DNA of 64,000 nt from Xanthomonas hortorum pv. cynarae (lineage in GTDB: Bacteria > Pseudomonadota > Gammaproteobacteria > Xanthomonadales > Xanthomonadaceae): positions 36,621 to 100,620 of the forward strand of contig NZ_MDFM01000017.1 in assembly GCF_002939985.1 (NCBI RefSeq). The letters are read 5' to 3'. Of the stretch, positions 44,420 to 52,499 are shown in pieces. The position numbers and the translations under genes were made by a program. The notes below the pieces were generated by a model. The model saw only the letters and a program-made list of their open reading frames with translations, searched no databases and was not told the origin of the DNA. Within the stretch, counting starts at the first letter, position 1; each line of letters starts with the position of its first letter.

Positions 44420-44763
44420 CAAATTTTGGTTATGTTGCGCGTGCAACCGTCATCGAGGATGTGCTGATGGCATCGTTGTCATCGCGCACCAAAGTGATGC
44501 GTTGCTTGCACCAGAGCTGCTGTGGCACGGCCTTGCTTGCACCATCTTGGACATCGATACCAGTTATGAAACTTCTGCATCAGAACGTGATTTACCCCGC
44601 ATGAGTGCGGTATTGCGCAGGAGAACCGAGACGGCCGCGCCGGTGTCGCGCTCGGACTCACGTGTGTGTGTGGCGGTATGTCTTACGGGACTGTTGATTG
44701 GAAGCAGTGTCGTTGCACTCGCGGCCAACGCAACAACCGCTGCTGCCATGTCTTGAAACGCAC

Positions 44764-44786
44764 ACGCCCCGGACTGGCCGGGGCGT
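44764..44786 (-). terminator. Hairpin after receptor paralogue 3
   Basis: ACGCCCCGG-ACTGG-CCGGGGCGT, perfect 9-bp stem, 34 bp past the stop of the minus-strand receptor at 44820. No T tract, so termination strength is uncertain. Confidence 0.55.
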
Positions 44787-44819
44787 ATGGTCAAACCTCA
44801 AGCTGTGCAGCCGCAGAAC

Positions 44820-47219
44820 TTACCAGCGGTAGTTGATGCGCCCGTACACGTACGCGCCGTTGAAACCGAACGGCGACAGATTGCTGTACGGAAACTGCCC
44901 GCTGGTGGAATTGGCAAAGTTGTTCTCGTCCGGGTATTCGTCCAGCAGATTGTCCGCACCCAGCGTCAGCGTCCAGCGGTCGACCTTGTAGCTGGCCGAG
45001 GCATCCACCACCCACTTGGCGCCAAAGGTCTGGTCGTTGATCGCCGCGGCCGGACGGGTGCTGTATTTGCCATAGCGCGTCGCACCCAATGCCAGCGTCC
45101 AGTGCTCCAGATTCCAGCTGCCGTTGATCAGGAACTTGTCGCGCGGGAAGCCTTCTTCGATGCGACCACGTTCGGTGCGGTCGATGCGCTCCAGGCTCAG
45201 TCCGTTGGCCGACAGCGCGGCCGGGTTGGCCGCCACGTTGCGGACTTCGGTTTCCGAATAGTTGTAGCCGGCGGTCAGGTCCACGCTGCTGGCGGCCAGC
45301 TGCCAGCGGTAGCTGCCGACCACGTCCACACCGCGCGTGCGCGTATCCACCGCATTGGTGAAGTAGCGCCCGCCGTTGATGCCGAAGATGCCCTGCGCTT
45401 CGAGCAGATTACGCACGCCGGTGCCGGTGAGGTTGGACGACAGCACGATGCGGTCGTCCACATCGATCTGGTACGCATCCACGGTGAGGTAGAGCGCATC
45501 GGTCGGCTGCAACACCAGGCCCAGGCTGTAGGACAGCGAGGTTTCCGCATCCAGCGGCTCAGACCCCAGCGCACGCGCCACGGTGCTGTCGGCGGGGAAG
45601 GTGCGGATCTCGAACGGGGTCGGATTGCCGGCCAGGAAGGTGGTGCTGGTGGACTGGAAATACTGCTGCGCCAGCGACGGCGCACGGAAGCCCGAGGACA
45701 CCGTGCCGCGCAACGCGATCCTGTCGGTGAAGGCATAGCGCCCGGACAACTTGCCCGAGGCCTGGCTGCCGAAATCGTTGAAGTCTTCGTAGCGGCCGGC
45801 CAGACCGGCGGAGAACTTGTCGGTGAAATCGGCTTCCAGATCCGCGTACAGCGCATAGCTGTCGCGCGAATACTGCCCGGACACGCTGGGCGCGAATCCG
45901 CCGAAACCCTGTGCACCGCCGGCCAGCGTGCCGGCCTGGAAATACGAGCCCACTTCGCCCGGCGACTGGTTCCACTTCTCGTTGCGGTATTCGGCACCGA
46001 AGGCCACCGTCACCGGATACGCCATGCCCCAGTCGAAACCGCGCTTGACGTCCAGGTTGACGATGTTCTGCGTGGTCTCCAGCGCGCCATCGTAGAAGGA
46101 GGTCGGCGAGGTCGGGCCCAGGCTCACGTTGAGCGTGTTGCGGGTGTGGAAATCGATCTTGTTGTAGCCGTAGTTGTAGCTGGCATCCCAGTCCCAGCCA
46201 CTGGCGGTGGAACCGCGCACGCCGGCCACCAGCGAGCGGTCCTTGGCGTAGGTCTGGATTTCCGGCAGAAAGCCCTGCGGATAGACCGACAGGATGTTCT
46301 GGGTGGTGCTGCCCGGCGCGCGGAAGAACGCGAACGAGGTGATGTCGCGGTTGCTGGCGGTGGCGAACGCATAGCCGGTGATGCTGTCGCTGAAGGCGAA
46401 CTCGGTATTGGCCGACACCGCCTGCGCGTTGACGTCGGGGTCGCCGATCTTGAACGCCTTCTGGCCAACGGCCGGCTGCGAGGCACTGGGTGCGCCGGCA
46501 TAGCCGCGCGCACGGTCGGTGGGGTCCTGCTGGTTGAGCTGGGCGGCCACATGCAGCCAGCCGCGATCGCCGCCATAGGCCACGCCGGTGTCGCCGGACA
46601 GCTCGTAGTTGCTGCCGTCGCCGGCCGAATACTGGCCGAAACCGGCCTGCAGGCTGCCGCCCTTCTCCGCGCCCTTGAGCACGATGTTGATCACGCCGGC
46701 GATGGCATCGGAGCCGTATTGCGCCGAGGCGCCGTCACGCAGTACTTCCACGCGCGCGATGGCGGCGACCGGAATGGTGTTCAGATCCACCGCCGCCGCG
46801 CCGCGCCCGATCGTGCCGTTGAGATTGAGCAGCGAGGAGGTGTGGCGGCGCTTGCCGTTGACCAGCACCAGCACCTGATCCGGCGACAGGCCGCGCAACT
46901 GCGCAGGACGGATCGCGCTGGTGCCGTCGCTGAGCGCCGGGCGCGGGAAGTTCAGCGAAGGCAGCGCCCGCGCCAGTGCGGTGGCCAGTTCGGAGGTGCC
47001 GGTGGCCTGCAGCGATTCGGCGCTGATGATGTCGATCGGCGACTGCGATTCGGCCACGGTGCGGTCGGACACGCGGGTGCCGGTGACGATGACCGTATCC
47101 AGCGTATTCGCGGGCGCATTAGCTGGGCCAGTGGCCGGCGCGGTGGTCTGGGCGAGGGCGGGGGAGGCGAGCAGCGCCGCAACGACGGCGACTGCGAGCG
47201 TGGACAACGGGTAATTCAT
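44820..47219 (-). CDS. TonB-dependent receptor, tandem paralogue 3
   Basis: 799 residues from ATG 47219, with the signal peptide MNYPLSTLAVAVVAALLASPALAQ and GGAG upstream. The plug reads LDTVIVTGTRVSDRTVAESQSPIDIIS, PSLNFPRPALSDGTSAIRPAQLRGLSPDQVLVLVNGKRRHTSSLLNLNGTIGRGAAAVDL and VEVLRDGASAQYGSDAIAGVINIVLKGAEKG. The barrel ends FGFNGAYVYGRINYRW. It is first in the array and is divergent from the ABC-F gene across 184 bp. Ligand unknown. Confidence 0.88.
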   Translation of the reverse strand: MNYPLSTLAVAVVAALLASPALAQTTAPATGPANAPANTLDTVIVTGTRVSDRTVAESQSPIDIISAESLQATGTSELATALARALPSLNFPRPALSDGTSAIRPAQLRGLSPDQVLVLVNGKRRHTSSLLNLNGTIGRGAAAVDLNTIPVAAIARVEVLRDGASAQYGSDAIAGVINIVLKGAEKGGSLQAGFGQYSAGDGSNYELSGDTGVAYGGDRGWLHVAAQLNQQDPTDRARGYAGAPSASQPAVGQKAFKIGDPDVNAQAVSANTEFAFSDSITGYAFATASNRDITSFAFFRAPGSTTQNILSVYPQGFLPEIQTYAKDRSLVAGVRGSTASGWDWDASYNYGYNKIDFHTRNTLNVSLGPTSPTSFYDGALETTQNIVNLDVKRGFDWGMAYPVTVAFGAEYRNEKWNQSPGEVGSYFQAGTLAGGAQGFGGFAPSVSGQYSRDSYALYADLEADFTDKFSAGLAGRYEDFNDFGSQASGKLSGRYAFTDRIALRGTVSSGFRAPSLAQQYFQSTSTTFLAGNPTPFEIRTFPADSTVARALGSEPLDAETSLSYSLGLVLQPTDALYLTVDAYQIDVDDRIVLSSNLTGTGVRNLLEAQGIFGINGGRYFTNAVDTRTRGVDVVGSYRWQLAASSVDLTAGYNYSETEVRNVAANPAALSANGLSLERIDRTERGRIEEGFPRDKFLINGSWNLEHWTLALGATRYGKYSTRPAAAINDQTFGAKWVVDASASYKVDRWTLTLGADNLLDEYPDENNFANSTSGQFPYSNLSPFGFNGAYVYGRINYRW

Positions 47220-47403
47220 GACAACTCCGAAACATGGGTCCAAGCAGGACCGGCAAGACTGGGCAGGGTCTGGGCGCAAAAACCAATCGCGAATGAAGCC
47301 AGCGTCCAGCCTGAAGGCGCTAATTATTCGTTAACGCTAGAATGGCGTCGCAGGAATGCTGCTCATCTGCTCATTCCTTTTCGTTCTATCGGACTGTCCA
47401 TCA

Positions 47404-49263
47404 ATGATTTCCCTGCGCAACTTCTCCATGCGACGCGGCGAGCGTCTGCTGTTGTCCAACGTCGACCTGACCATGCATGCCGGCTACCGCGTCGGTGTGG
47501 TGGGCCGTAATGGCACCGGCAAGTCGAGCCTGTTCGCCGCGGTGAAGGGCGAACTGGAAGCGGACAAGGGCGATGTCGACCTGCCCGGCAAGGTGCGCAC
47601 CGCCAGCGTCTCGCAGGAAACCCCCTCGCTACCCGATCCGGCGCTGTCGTTCGTGCTCGGCGGCGACATCGAGGTGTCGGCCATCCTGCAGGAAGAGGCG
47701 GCGGCCACCGCGCGCGAAGACTGGGAAGCTGTCGCCAACGCGCATCAGAAGATGGCCGAACTGGGCGCCTACGACGCCGACGCGCGCGCCGGCAAGTTGC
47801 TGCACGGCCTGGGCTTCCCGGCCGAGACCCATCACCGCGCGGTCTCCTCGTTCTCCGGCGGCTGGCGCGTGCGCCTGAATCTGGCGCGCGCGCTGATGAT
47901 GCCCAGCGACCTGTTGCTGCTCGACGAACCGACCAACCACTTGGACATGGACGCAGTGCTGTGGCTGGAGCAGTGGCTGCTCAAGTACCCGGGCACCTTG
48001 CTGCTGATTTCGCATGACCGCGAGTTCCTCGACAACGTGGCCACGCATACGCTGCATCTGCACGGCGGCACCGCCAAGCTGTACGTCGGCGGCTATACCG
48101 ATTTCGAACGCCAGCGCATCGAACACCTGCGCCAGCAGCAGATCGCGCACGAAAAGGGCCAGGCCGAGCGCGCGCATCTGCAGAGCTTCATCGACCGCTT
48201 CAAGGCGCAGGCCAGCAAGGCCAGCCAGGCGCAAAGCCGCATGAAGCGGCTGGCCAAGATGGCCGGTACCGAAGCGGTGCGCGCCGAGCGCGAATTCCGC
48301 ATCGAATTTGCACAGCCGAATCGGCTGCCGTTTTCGCTGATCCGGCTGAATCATCTGGACGCCGGCTACGGCGCGGATTCGGTGATCCTGCACGACGTCG
48401 GGTTCGGGTTGGAAGCCGGTGATCGGATTGGCTTGCTCGGCCCCAACGGTGCGGGTAAGACCACGTTGGTCAAGACCTTGGTGGGCGAGTTGGAGCCGTT
48501 GTCTGGCGAACGCAGCGCGCATCCGGATCTGCGCATCGGCTACTTCGCCCAGCACACGGTGGAGTCGTTGCACGAAGGCCAGTCGCCGATGGATCACTTC
48601 CGCGAGCTGTCGCCGGATGGATCCAACCAGGCGTTCCGCGACTTCCTGGGCAAGTGGAACTTCGCCGGCGACCGCGCCTTCGAAGTGGTGGACGGTTTCT
48701 CCGGTGGCGAGCGCGCGCGTCTGGCGTTGGCCCTGATCGCCTGGCAGCAGCCGAACGTGCTGCTGCTCGACGAACCAACCAACCACTTGGACCTGGAAAT
48801 GCGCGAAGCGCTGGCCGAAGCGCTGAGCGACTTCGAAGGCGCGATCGTGATGGTCTCGCATGACCGCCATCTGATCGGCCTGGTCTGCGACAGTTTCTGG
48901 CGCGTGGCCGATGGCGTGGTCGAACCGTTCGCCGGCGACCTGGACGAATACGCCGCCTGGCTGCGCAGCCGCCCGGCCGCGCAAGGCACCAAGCAGAAGC
49001 TGGCCGAGGTCGCCCCGACCCCGCCACCGCCGACCAAACCGCTGCCGCCGAAGAAGGTCGTCAACCCGCACAAGCTGGCCAGCGCCGAGAAGCGTGTGGG
49101 CGAGCTGGAAGCGGCATTGGCGGAACTGGATCGGCAACTGGCCAATCCGGCCAACTACCCCGACAGCGAGAAGATGGCCGTGCTGGGCCGCGATCGTGAA
49201 GCGACTGCGCAGCAGTTGGCCGCTGCAGAGGCGGCATGGATGGAGTTGATCGAGGGCGCGTAA
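47404..49263 (+). CDS. yheS: ABC-F family ATPase (YheS-like)
   Basis: 619 residues with two ABC cassettes and no membrane segments. First cassette: Walker A GRNGTGKSS (about residue 36), signature FSGGWRVRLNLARAL, Walker B LLLLDEPTNHLD. A charged linker (about 235-300, RIEHLRQQQIAHEKGQAERAHLQSFIDRFKAQASKASQAQSRMKRL) is the P-site tRNA-interaction motif. Second cassette: GPNGAGKTT, FSGGERARLALALI and LLLDEPTNHLD. A C-terminal extension with a Pro-rich stretch and coiled coil follows (residues 535-619). This architecture matches YheS, a translation-associated ATPase thought to act on stalled ribosomes. Start ATG 47404 gives MISLRNFSMRRGE as in relatives. Confidence 0.9.
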   Translation: MISLRNFSMRRGERLLLSNVDLTMHAGYRVGVVGRNGTGKSSLFAAVKGELEADKGDVDLPGKVRTASVSQETPSLPDPALSFVLGGDIEVSAILQEEAAATAREDWEAVANAHQKMAELGAYDADARAGKLLHGLGFPAETHHRAVSSFSGGWRVRLNLARALMMPSDLLLLDEPTNHLDMDAVLWLEQWLLKYPGTLLLISHDREFLDNVATHTLHLHGGTAKLYVGGYTDFERQRIEHLRQQQIAHEKGQAERAHLQSFIDRFKAQASKASQAQSRMKRLAKMAGTEAVRAEREFRIEFAQPNRLPFSLIRLNHLDAGYGADSVILHDVGFGLEAGDRIGLLGPNGAGKTTLVKTLVGELEPLSGERSAHPDLRIGYFAQHTVESLHEGQSPMDHFRELSPDGSNQAFRDFLGKWNFAGDRAFEVVDGFSGGERARLALALIAWQQPNVLLLDEPTNHLDLEMREALAEALSDFEGAIVMVSHDRHLIGLVCDSFWRVADGVVEPFAGDLDEYAAWLRSRPAAQGTKQKLAEVAPTPPPPTKPLPPKKVVNPHKLASAEKRVGELEAALAELDRQLANPANYPDSEKMAVLGRDREATAQQLAAAEAAWMELIEGA

Positions 49264-49278
49264 CGCGCAGGCGTTACG
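49259..49278 (+). terminator. Small hairpin at the yheS stop
   Basis: CGTAACGC-GCAG-GCGTTACG, an 8-bp perfect stem that includes the yheS stop codon, 36 bp before the next gene's ATG. It may attenuate or end the yheS message, but the stem is short and lacks a T run. Confidence 0.35.
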
Positions 49279-49313
49279 ATGCGCGTCGAGCCAAGCACAA
49301 GGATGTAGCGAAC

Positions 49314-49814
49314 ATGATCAGCGCCACCATCAGTCTGGAAGATCATCTGGCCGCACAGCGCCTGCATGCGAGGCATACGGCCAAGCTGTTGATCGTGGTG
49401 CTGGTGGTCCTGCTACTGATCGGGGCGGGTTTGCTTCAACTGATCGGGGCCGGCGAAATCATCGGCCCGATGCTGATCGGCGCCGGGGGCGGCGGCTTGA
49501 TCGGCCTGGCGTTATTGCACGTCTGGGGCTTGCCACGGAAGATCAAGCGCCTGCACGCCCAGCAGGCCGCGCTGCGCCATACCTACACCTTTGCGTGGGA
49601 CGAGACCGGGTTGGAGATCACCTGGGCAGACGGGCGGCTGCGCCGGCCCTGGTCCGATTACATCCGCTACCGCGAGAACGAGCACGTGCTGCTGCTGTAT
49701 CACAACGACCGCTTGTTCGAGCTGTTCGCCCCGCACTGGTTCGCCGACAAGGCGCACTACGAAGCGTTTCGCCGCGTGGCGGTGCAGGGGATCGAGGCGT
49801 CCGCACGCCGCTGA
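49314..49814 (+). CDS. YcxB-like membrane protein
   Basis: 166 residues. Two hydrophobic segments (about residues 24-42 and 48-70) are followed by a cytoplasmic part with AWDETGLEITWADGRLRRPWSDYIRYRENEHVLLLYHNDRLFELFAPHWF, the pattern of the YcxB-like C-terminal domain (a PH-like fold). No function is known. Start 49314 has AAGGA at a suitable distance and begins MISATISLEDHL. It is 50 bp after yheS and convergent with the LysR gene. Confidence 0.7.
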   Translation: MISATISLEDHLAAQRLHARHTAKLLIVVLVVLLLIGAGLLQLIGAGEIIGPMLIGAGGGGLIGLALLHVWGLPRKIKRLHAQQAALRHTYTFAWDETGLEITWADGRLRRPWSDYIRYRENEHVLLLYHNDRLFELFAPHWFADKAHYEAFRRVAVQGIEASARR

Positions 49815-49837
49815 GCACGGAGTTGCAGTGAGGTCGC

Positions 49838-50713
49838 TCAGCCGGAGCGCTGTTGCTCTGCCAGCAGCCAATCGCGCAATCGCGCCTCGGCATCGCCTTC
49901 CGGACGCGAGCGCAGCCGGGTGAGCCAGTAGCGTCCGGCGTCGATCTGGATCGGAAACGGGCACACCAGGCGTCCCGCATCCAGGTCCTGGCGAAACATC
50001 GGCAACGGCAACAACGCCACCCCGGCACCTGCCGCCGCGGCGCTGGCCAATGTCAGCGACGAATCGAACATCGCACCGCGCGCTGCGACCTCGGTTGCAC
50101 CCGCCGCGCGAAACCACTGCGGCCACTCGTCCAGTCGATACGAGCGCAGCAACTGCACCTGTGCCAGATCGGCCGGCGTGCGCAACGCGCGCGCCATTGC
50201 CGGCGCGCAGACCGGTGCAAACGGCGCCTCCATCAGCGCATGGGCGATCTGCCCGTGCCAGTCGCCATCGCCGAAACGGATCGCCAGATCCAGCCCTTCG
50301 CCAGCCAGATCGACCCGGTTGTTGTGGGTGGACAGGCGCAGCTCGATCTCCGGATGCGCCGCATGAAAGGCAGCCACGCGCGGCAGCAACCAGCCGGTGG
50401 CGAAGGTGCCGACCACGCCAACGCTGAGCACCTCGCGATAGCGGCCATCGGCAAAGCGCTCCAGGGTGGCAGCGATGCGGTCGAAGGCCTCGCCCAGCAC
50501 CGGAGCCAACGCCGCGCCCTCGTCGGTGAGCGCCACGCCGCGTGGCAGGCGGTGAAACAGGCTGGTGCCCAGCTGTTGCTCCAGCGCCTTGATCTGGTGA
50601 CTCAGCGCGGCCTGGCTCACGCACAGCTCGCCGGCCGCACGGGTCAGGTTCTGATGGCGTGCAGCGGCCTCGAAAGCGCGCAGGGCATTGAGCGGGAGGC
50701 GGGGCCGGGGCAT
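49838..50713 (-). CDS. ampR: LysR-type regulator divergent from the beta-lactamase (AmpR-like)
   Basis: 291 residues. The N-terminal winged HTH is LPLNALRAFEAAARHQNLTRAAGELCVSQAALSHQIKALEQQLGTSLFHRLPRGVALTDEG, the GcvA/AmpR subgroup. The effector domain follows (VGVVGTFATGWLLPRVAAFHAAHPEIELRLSTHNNRVDLAGEGLDLAIRFGDG, split over about residues 98-150). Divergent pairing with a class A beta-lactamase across 100 bp is the classical AmpR arrangement, where muropeptides switch the regulator to an activator. The AmpR assignment rests on context and subgroup. Confidence 0.85.
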   Translation of the reverse strand: MPRPRLPLNALRAFEAAARHQNLTRAAGELCVSQAALSHQIKALEQQLGTSLFHRLPRGVALTDEGAALAPVLGEAFDRIAATLERFADGRYREVLSVGVVGTFATGWLLPRVAAFHAAHPEIELRLSTHNNRVDLAGEGLDLAIRFGDGDWHGQIAHALMEAPFAPVCAPAMARALRTPADLAQVQLLRSYRLDEWPQWFRAAGATEVAARGAMFDSSLTLASAAAAGAGVALLPLPMFRQDLDAGRLVCPFPIQIDAGRYWLTRLRSRPEGDAEARLRDWLLAEQQRSG

Positions 50714-50726
50714 GCGCAGAGATTAG

Positions 50727-50749
50727 TTCAATTCATGCCTGGGATCGAA
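50727..50749. promoter_or_regulatory. LysR-type operator candidate between ampR and bla
   Basis: TTCAAT, 11 bp, ATCGAA: an inverted repeat matching at 5 of 6 positions per arm, with the T-N11-A core of LysR-family sites. It lies immediately upstream of the regulator start and 65-87 bp upstream of the beta-lactamase start, as expected for a shared autoregulatory and activating site. Confidence 0.6.
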
Positions 50750-50813
50750 ACATCGCGATGGTCGGCTGCGTCGCCTGCATCGATACTGCGGGCTCTCCCA
50801 ATGAGGTGGCCCC

Positions 50814-51719
50814 ATGTTGAACCGACGGCAGTTCCTGTCCGTGACCGGTGCGAGTGTGTTGCTTGCGGCGTCCAAATCCGCATGGCCGCTCTCCCGGGTG
50901 GCGACATTGCAAGAGCCAACGGGCGATCTGCTGGGGGCACGCTGGGCCGAGATCGAACGTGGCACCGGTGGCCGCCTGGGTATCGGCCTGCTCGACAGCG
51001 CCACCGGCAAGCACTTCGGGCAGCGCGAAGACGAGCGCTTTCCGATGTGCAGTACCTTCAAATTTGTATTGGCTGCGGCAGTATTACAGCGGGTGGACCA
51101 GGGCAAGCTGACGCTGGCGCAACGGGTCAAGATCCGTGCCTCGGACATGCTGTCGCATGCGCCGGTGACCGAGCGCCATGTCGGCGGTTCGCTCAGCGTG
51201 GCCGAGCTGTGCCGGGCCACAATGATCTACAGCGACAACCCGGCCGCAAACCTGTTGTTCCCGCTGGTCGGCGATCCGCAAGGCCTGACTGCTTTCCTGC
51301 GCGGCATTGGCGATACCCAGACCCGCAGCGACCGTCACGAGCCGGAGATGAATCAGTTTGCCGCCGGCGACCCGCGCGACACCACCACCCCGGCCGCGAT
51401 GGCTTTAACGCTGCGCACGCTGCTGCTCGGCGATGCCTTGCAACCGGCCTCACGCAAGCAACTGAGCGACTGGATGATCGACAACCGCACCGGCGATACC
51501 TGCCTGCGCGCAGGCCTGCCGCGCAGCTGGAAGATCGGCGACAAGACCGGCAGCAACGGCATCGATACCCGTAACGACATCGCCATCCTCTGGCCACCGA
51601 AGGGCAGGGCACCACTGCTGCTCACCACGTACTTGAATGGCGCCAGCGTCGACAGCGATGCGCGCGATGCGGCGTTAAAAGCAGTGGCGCATGCAGTGGC
51701 GAGCTACGTATCTGTTTGA
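50814..51719 (+). CDS. bla: Class A beta-lactamase with twin-arginine signal
   Basis: 301 residues. The signal MLNRRQFLSVTGASVLLAASKSAWP contains a twin-arginine motif (RRQFLS), so Tat export to the periplasm is likely. Active-site elements: STFK with the nucleophilic Ser (about residue 79), YSDN (SDN loop), the omega-loop HEPEMNQ with the deacylating Glu, and KTGSNG near residue 243. All class A catalytic residues are present, so it should hydrolyse penicillins and possibly early cephalosporins. Controlled by the divergent LysR gene. Confidence 0.93.
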   Translation: MLNRRQFLSVTGASVLLAASKSAWPLSRVATLQEPTGDLLGARWAEIERGTGGRLGIGLLDSATGKHFGQREDERFPMCSTFKFVLAAAVLQRVDQGKLTLAQRVKIRASDMLSHAPVTERHVGGSLSVAELCRATMIYSDNPAANLLFPLVGDPQGLTAFLRGIGDTQTRSDRHEPEMNQFAAGDPRDTTTPAAMALTLRTLLLGDALQPASRKQLSDWMIDNRTGDTCLRAGLPRSWKIGDKTGSNGIDTRNDIAILWPPKGRAPLLLTTYLNGASVDSDARDAALKAVAHAVASYVSV

Positions 51720-52023
51720 TGCGTGCGCGGCGGGCTCTGGAGCGGCCCGTTTCACAGCGCGATCGAATCGCCGATCTGCAAGCTGCGAACCAGCGTGGTC
51801 GGCTGTTGGAGGTCGACGCAGTGTCTGCAGCGGACTGCAGTTGCTGCACTCCGCCTCGAGGCCATGTCTGCAACCAGCGCGGCGGGCGTTTTTTCGACGC
51901 CAGTGACTAAGAGCGGCTAACAAAACCTAGCGAGCGAGCGCCTGAAAGTGAGTGCAGTGGTTTTGTCGGCCGCATCTCGGTGGATGCAGTCAAAAGTCCA
52001 GATCAAACGCTGAGTGGGTCGAA

Positions 52024-52132
52024 TGCGCGGTGCCCTCACCGCTCGCGGGACACGCCGCAAGTACGTCCCTGTAGGCTCGGTGGCGGCATCCATGCCGCCA
52101 CACGGTCCCGCAAGCGGCGAGGACACCGCACC
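52024..52132 (+). repeat. Inverted-repeat element, arm type B, copy 3
   Basis: 109 bp, arms TGCGCGGTGCCCTCACCG / CGGCGAGGACACCGCACC with several compensating-type transitions, core ACGCCGCAAGTACGTCC on this strand and the GGTGGCGGC/GCCGCCACA middle. It is preceded by GCAGTCAAAAGTCCAGATCA (51988-52007), which recurs before copy 4. Confidence 0.85.
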
Positions 52133-52185
52133 AGAGAGTTGATCGGTTGCGTTGTTTAAAACCATACACACCGACCATCTCGACT

Positions 52186-52293
52186 GGTCCTTGCCCGCCC
52201 ACCGTCGCGGGACCTTACGCGGCATGGATGCCGCGTAAGAGCCTACATGGATGTACTTGCGGCGTGTCCTGCGATGGTGGGCGGGCAAGGGCC
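52186..52293 (-). repeat. Inverted-repeat element, arm type A, copy 3
   Basis: 108 bp, left arm GGTCCTTGCCCGCCCACC, right arm GGTGGGCGGGCAAGGGCC (one change), core on the minus strand. Flanks ACCGACCATCTCGACT on the left and CTGCAGCCAGGCAGCAGATC on the right are shared with the other type A copies. Only 53 bp separates it from the type B copy. Confidence 0.85.
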
Positions 52294-52499
52294 CTGCAGC
52301 CAGGCAGCAGATCAGCCGGCCTGCACTGGACTGGCGTGAGTAGTTTTGTTAGCCGCTCTAAATCCTGATCAAGCGCGATGCCGATACCCAAAGTGCGCGA
52401 AAGCCTGTCGGCCGACAGGCGTCGACGAGATCATGGCCGCAGTGGAGGATCTCGACATCGACGGTCCCGCCAGTCCGGTCAAGCCACAGCATCGAGCAG

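Larger units (their letters stand above)
44306..44819. other. 514-bp gap between receptor paralogues 2 and 3
   Basis: Contains the promoter region of paralogue 2 with the direct repeats listed separately, a weak 51-codon open frame (44601-44756) with one hydrophobic stretch that I do not call as a gene, and the hairpin downstream of paralogue 3. Confidence 0.5.
51911..52358. mobile_element. Non-autonomous (MITE-like) composite element, locus 3
   Basis: 448 bp bounded by perfect 16-bp terminal inverted repeats, GAGCGGCTAACAAAAC at 51911-51926 and GTTTTGTTAGCCGCTC at 52343-52358, and flanked on both sides by TAA (51908-51910 and 52359-52361), a possible 3-bp target duplication. A third, degenerate end-like word (GTGGTTTTGTCGGCCGC) lies at about 51957-51973. 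It holds one type B and one type A inverted-repeat unit and no transposase. TNA target duplication is known for part of the IS5 family, so mobilisation by such a transposase in trans is possible. Confidence 0.6.

Noticed and set aside
44601..44756. 51-codon open frame with one hydrophobic stretch between receptor paralogues 2 and 3
   Set aside because: No ribosome-binding site, no recognisable family, and it lies in a region that otherwise reads as intergenic with regulatory repeats. Not distinguishable from chance.
39864..47510. Very long plus-strand open frames opposite the three TonB receptor genes
   Set aside because: They are antisense mirrors of the receptor reading frames, with Val/Gly/Arg-rich sequence and no family motifs. 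The minus-strand frames have signal peptides, plug motifs and terminal aromatic residues.
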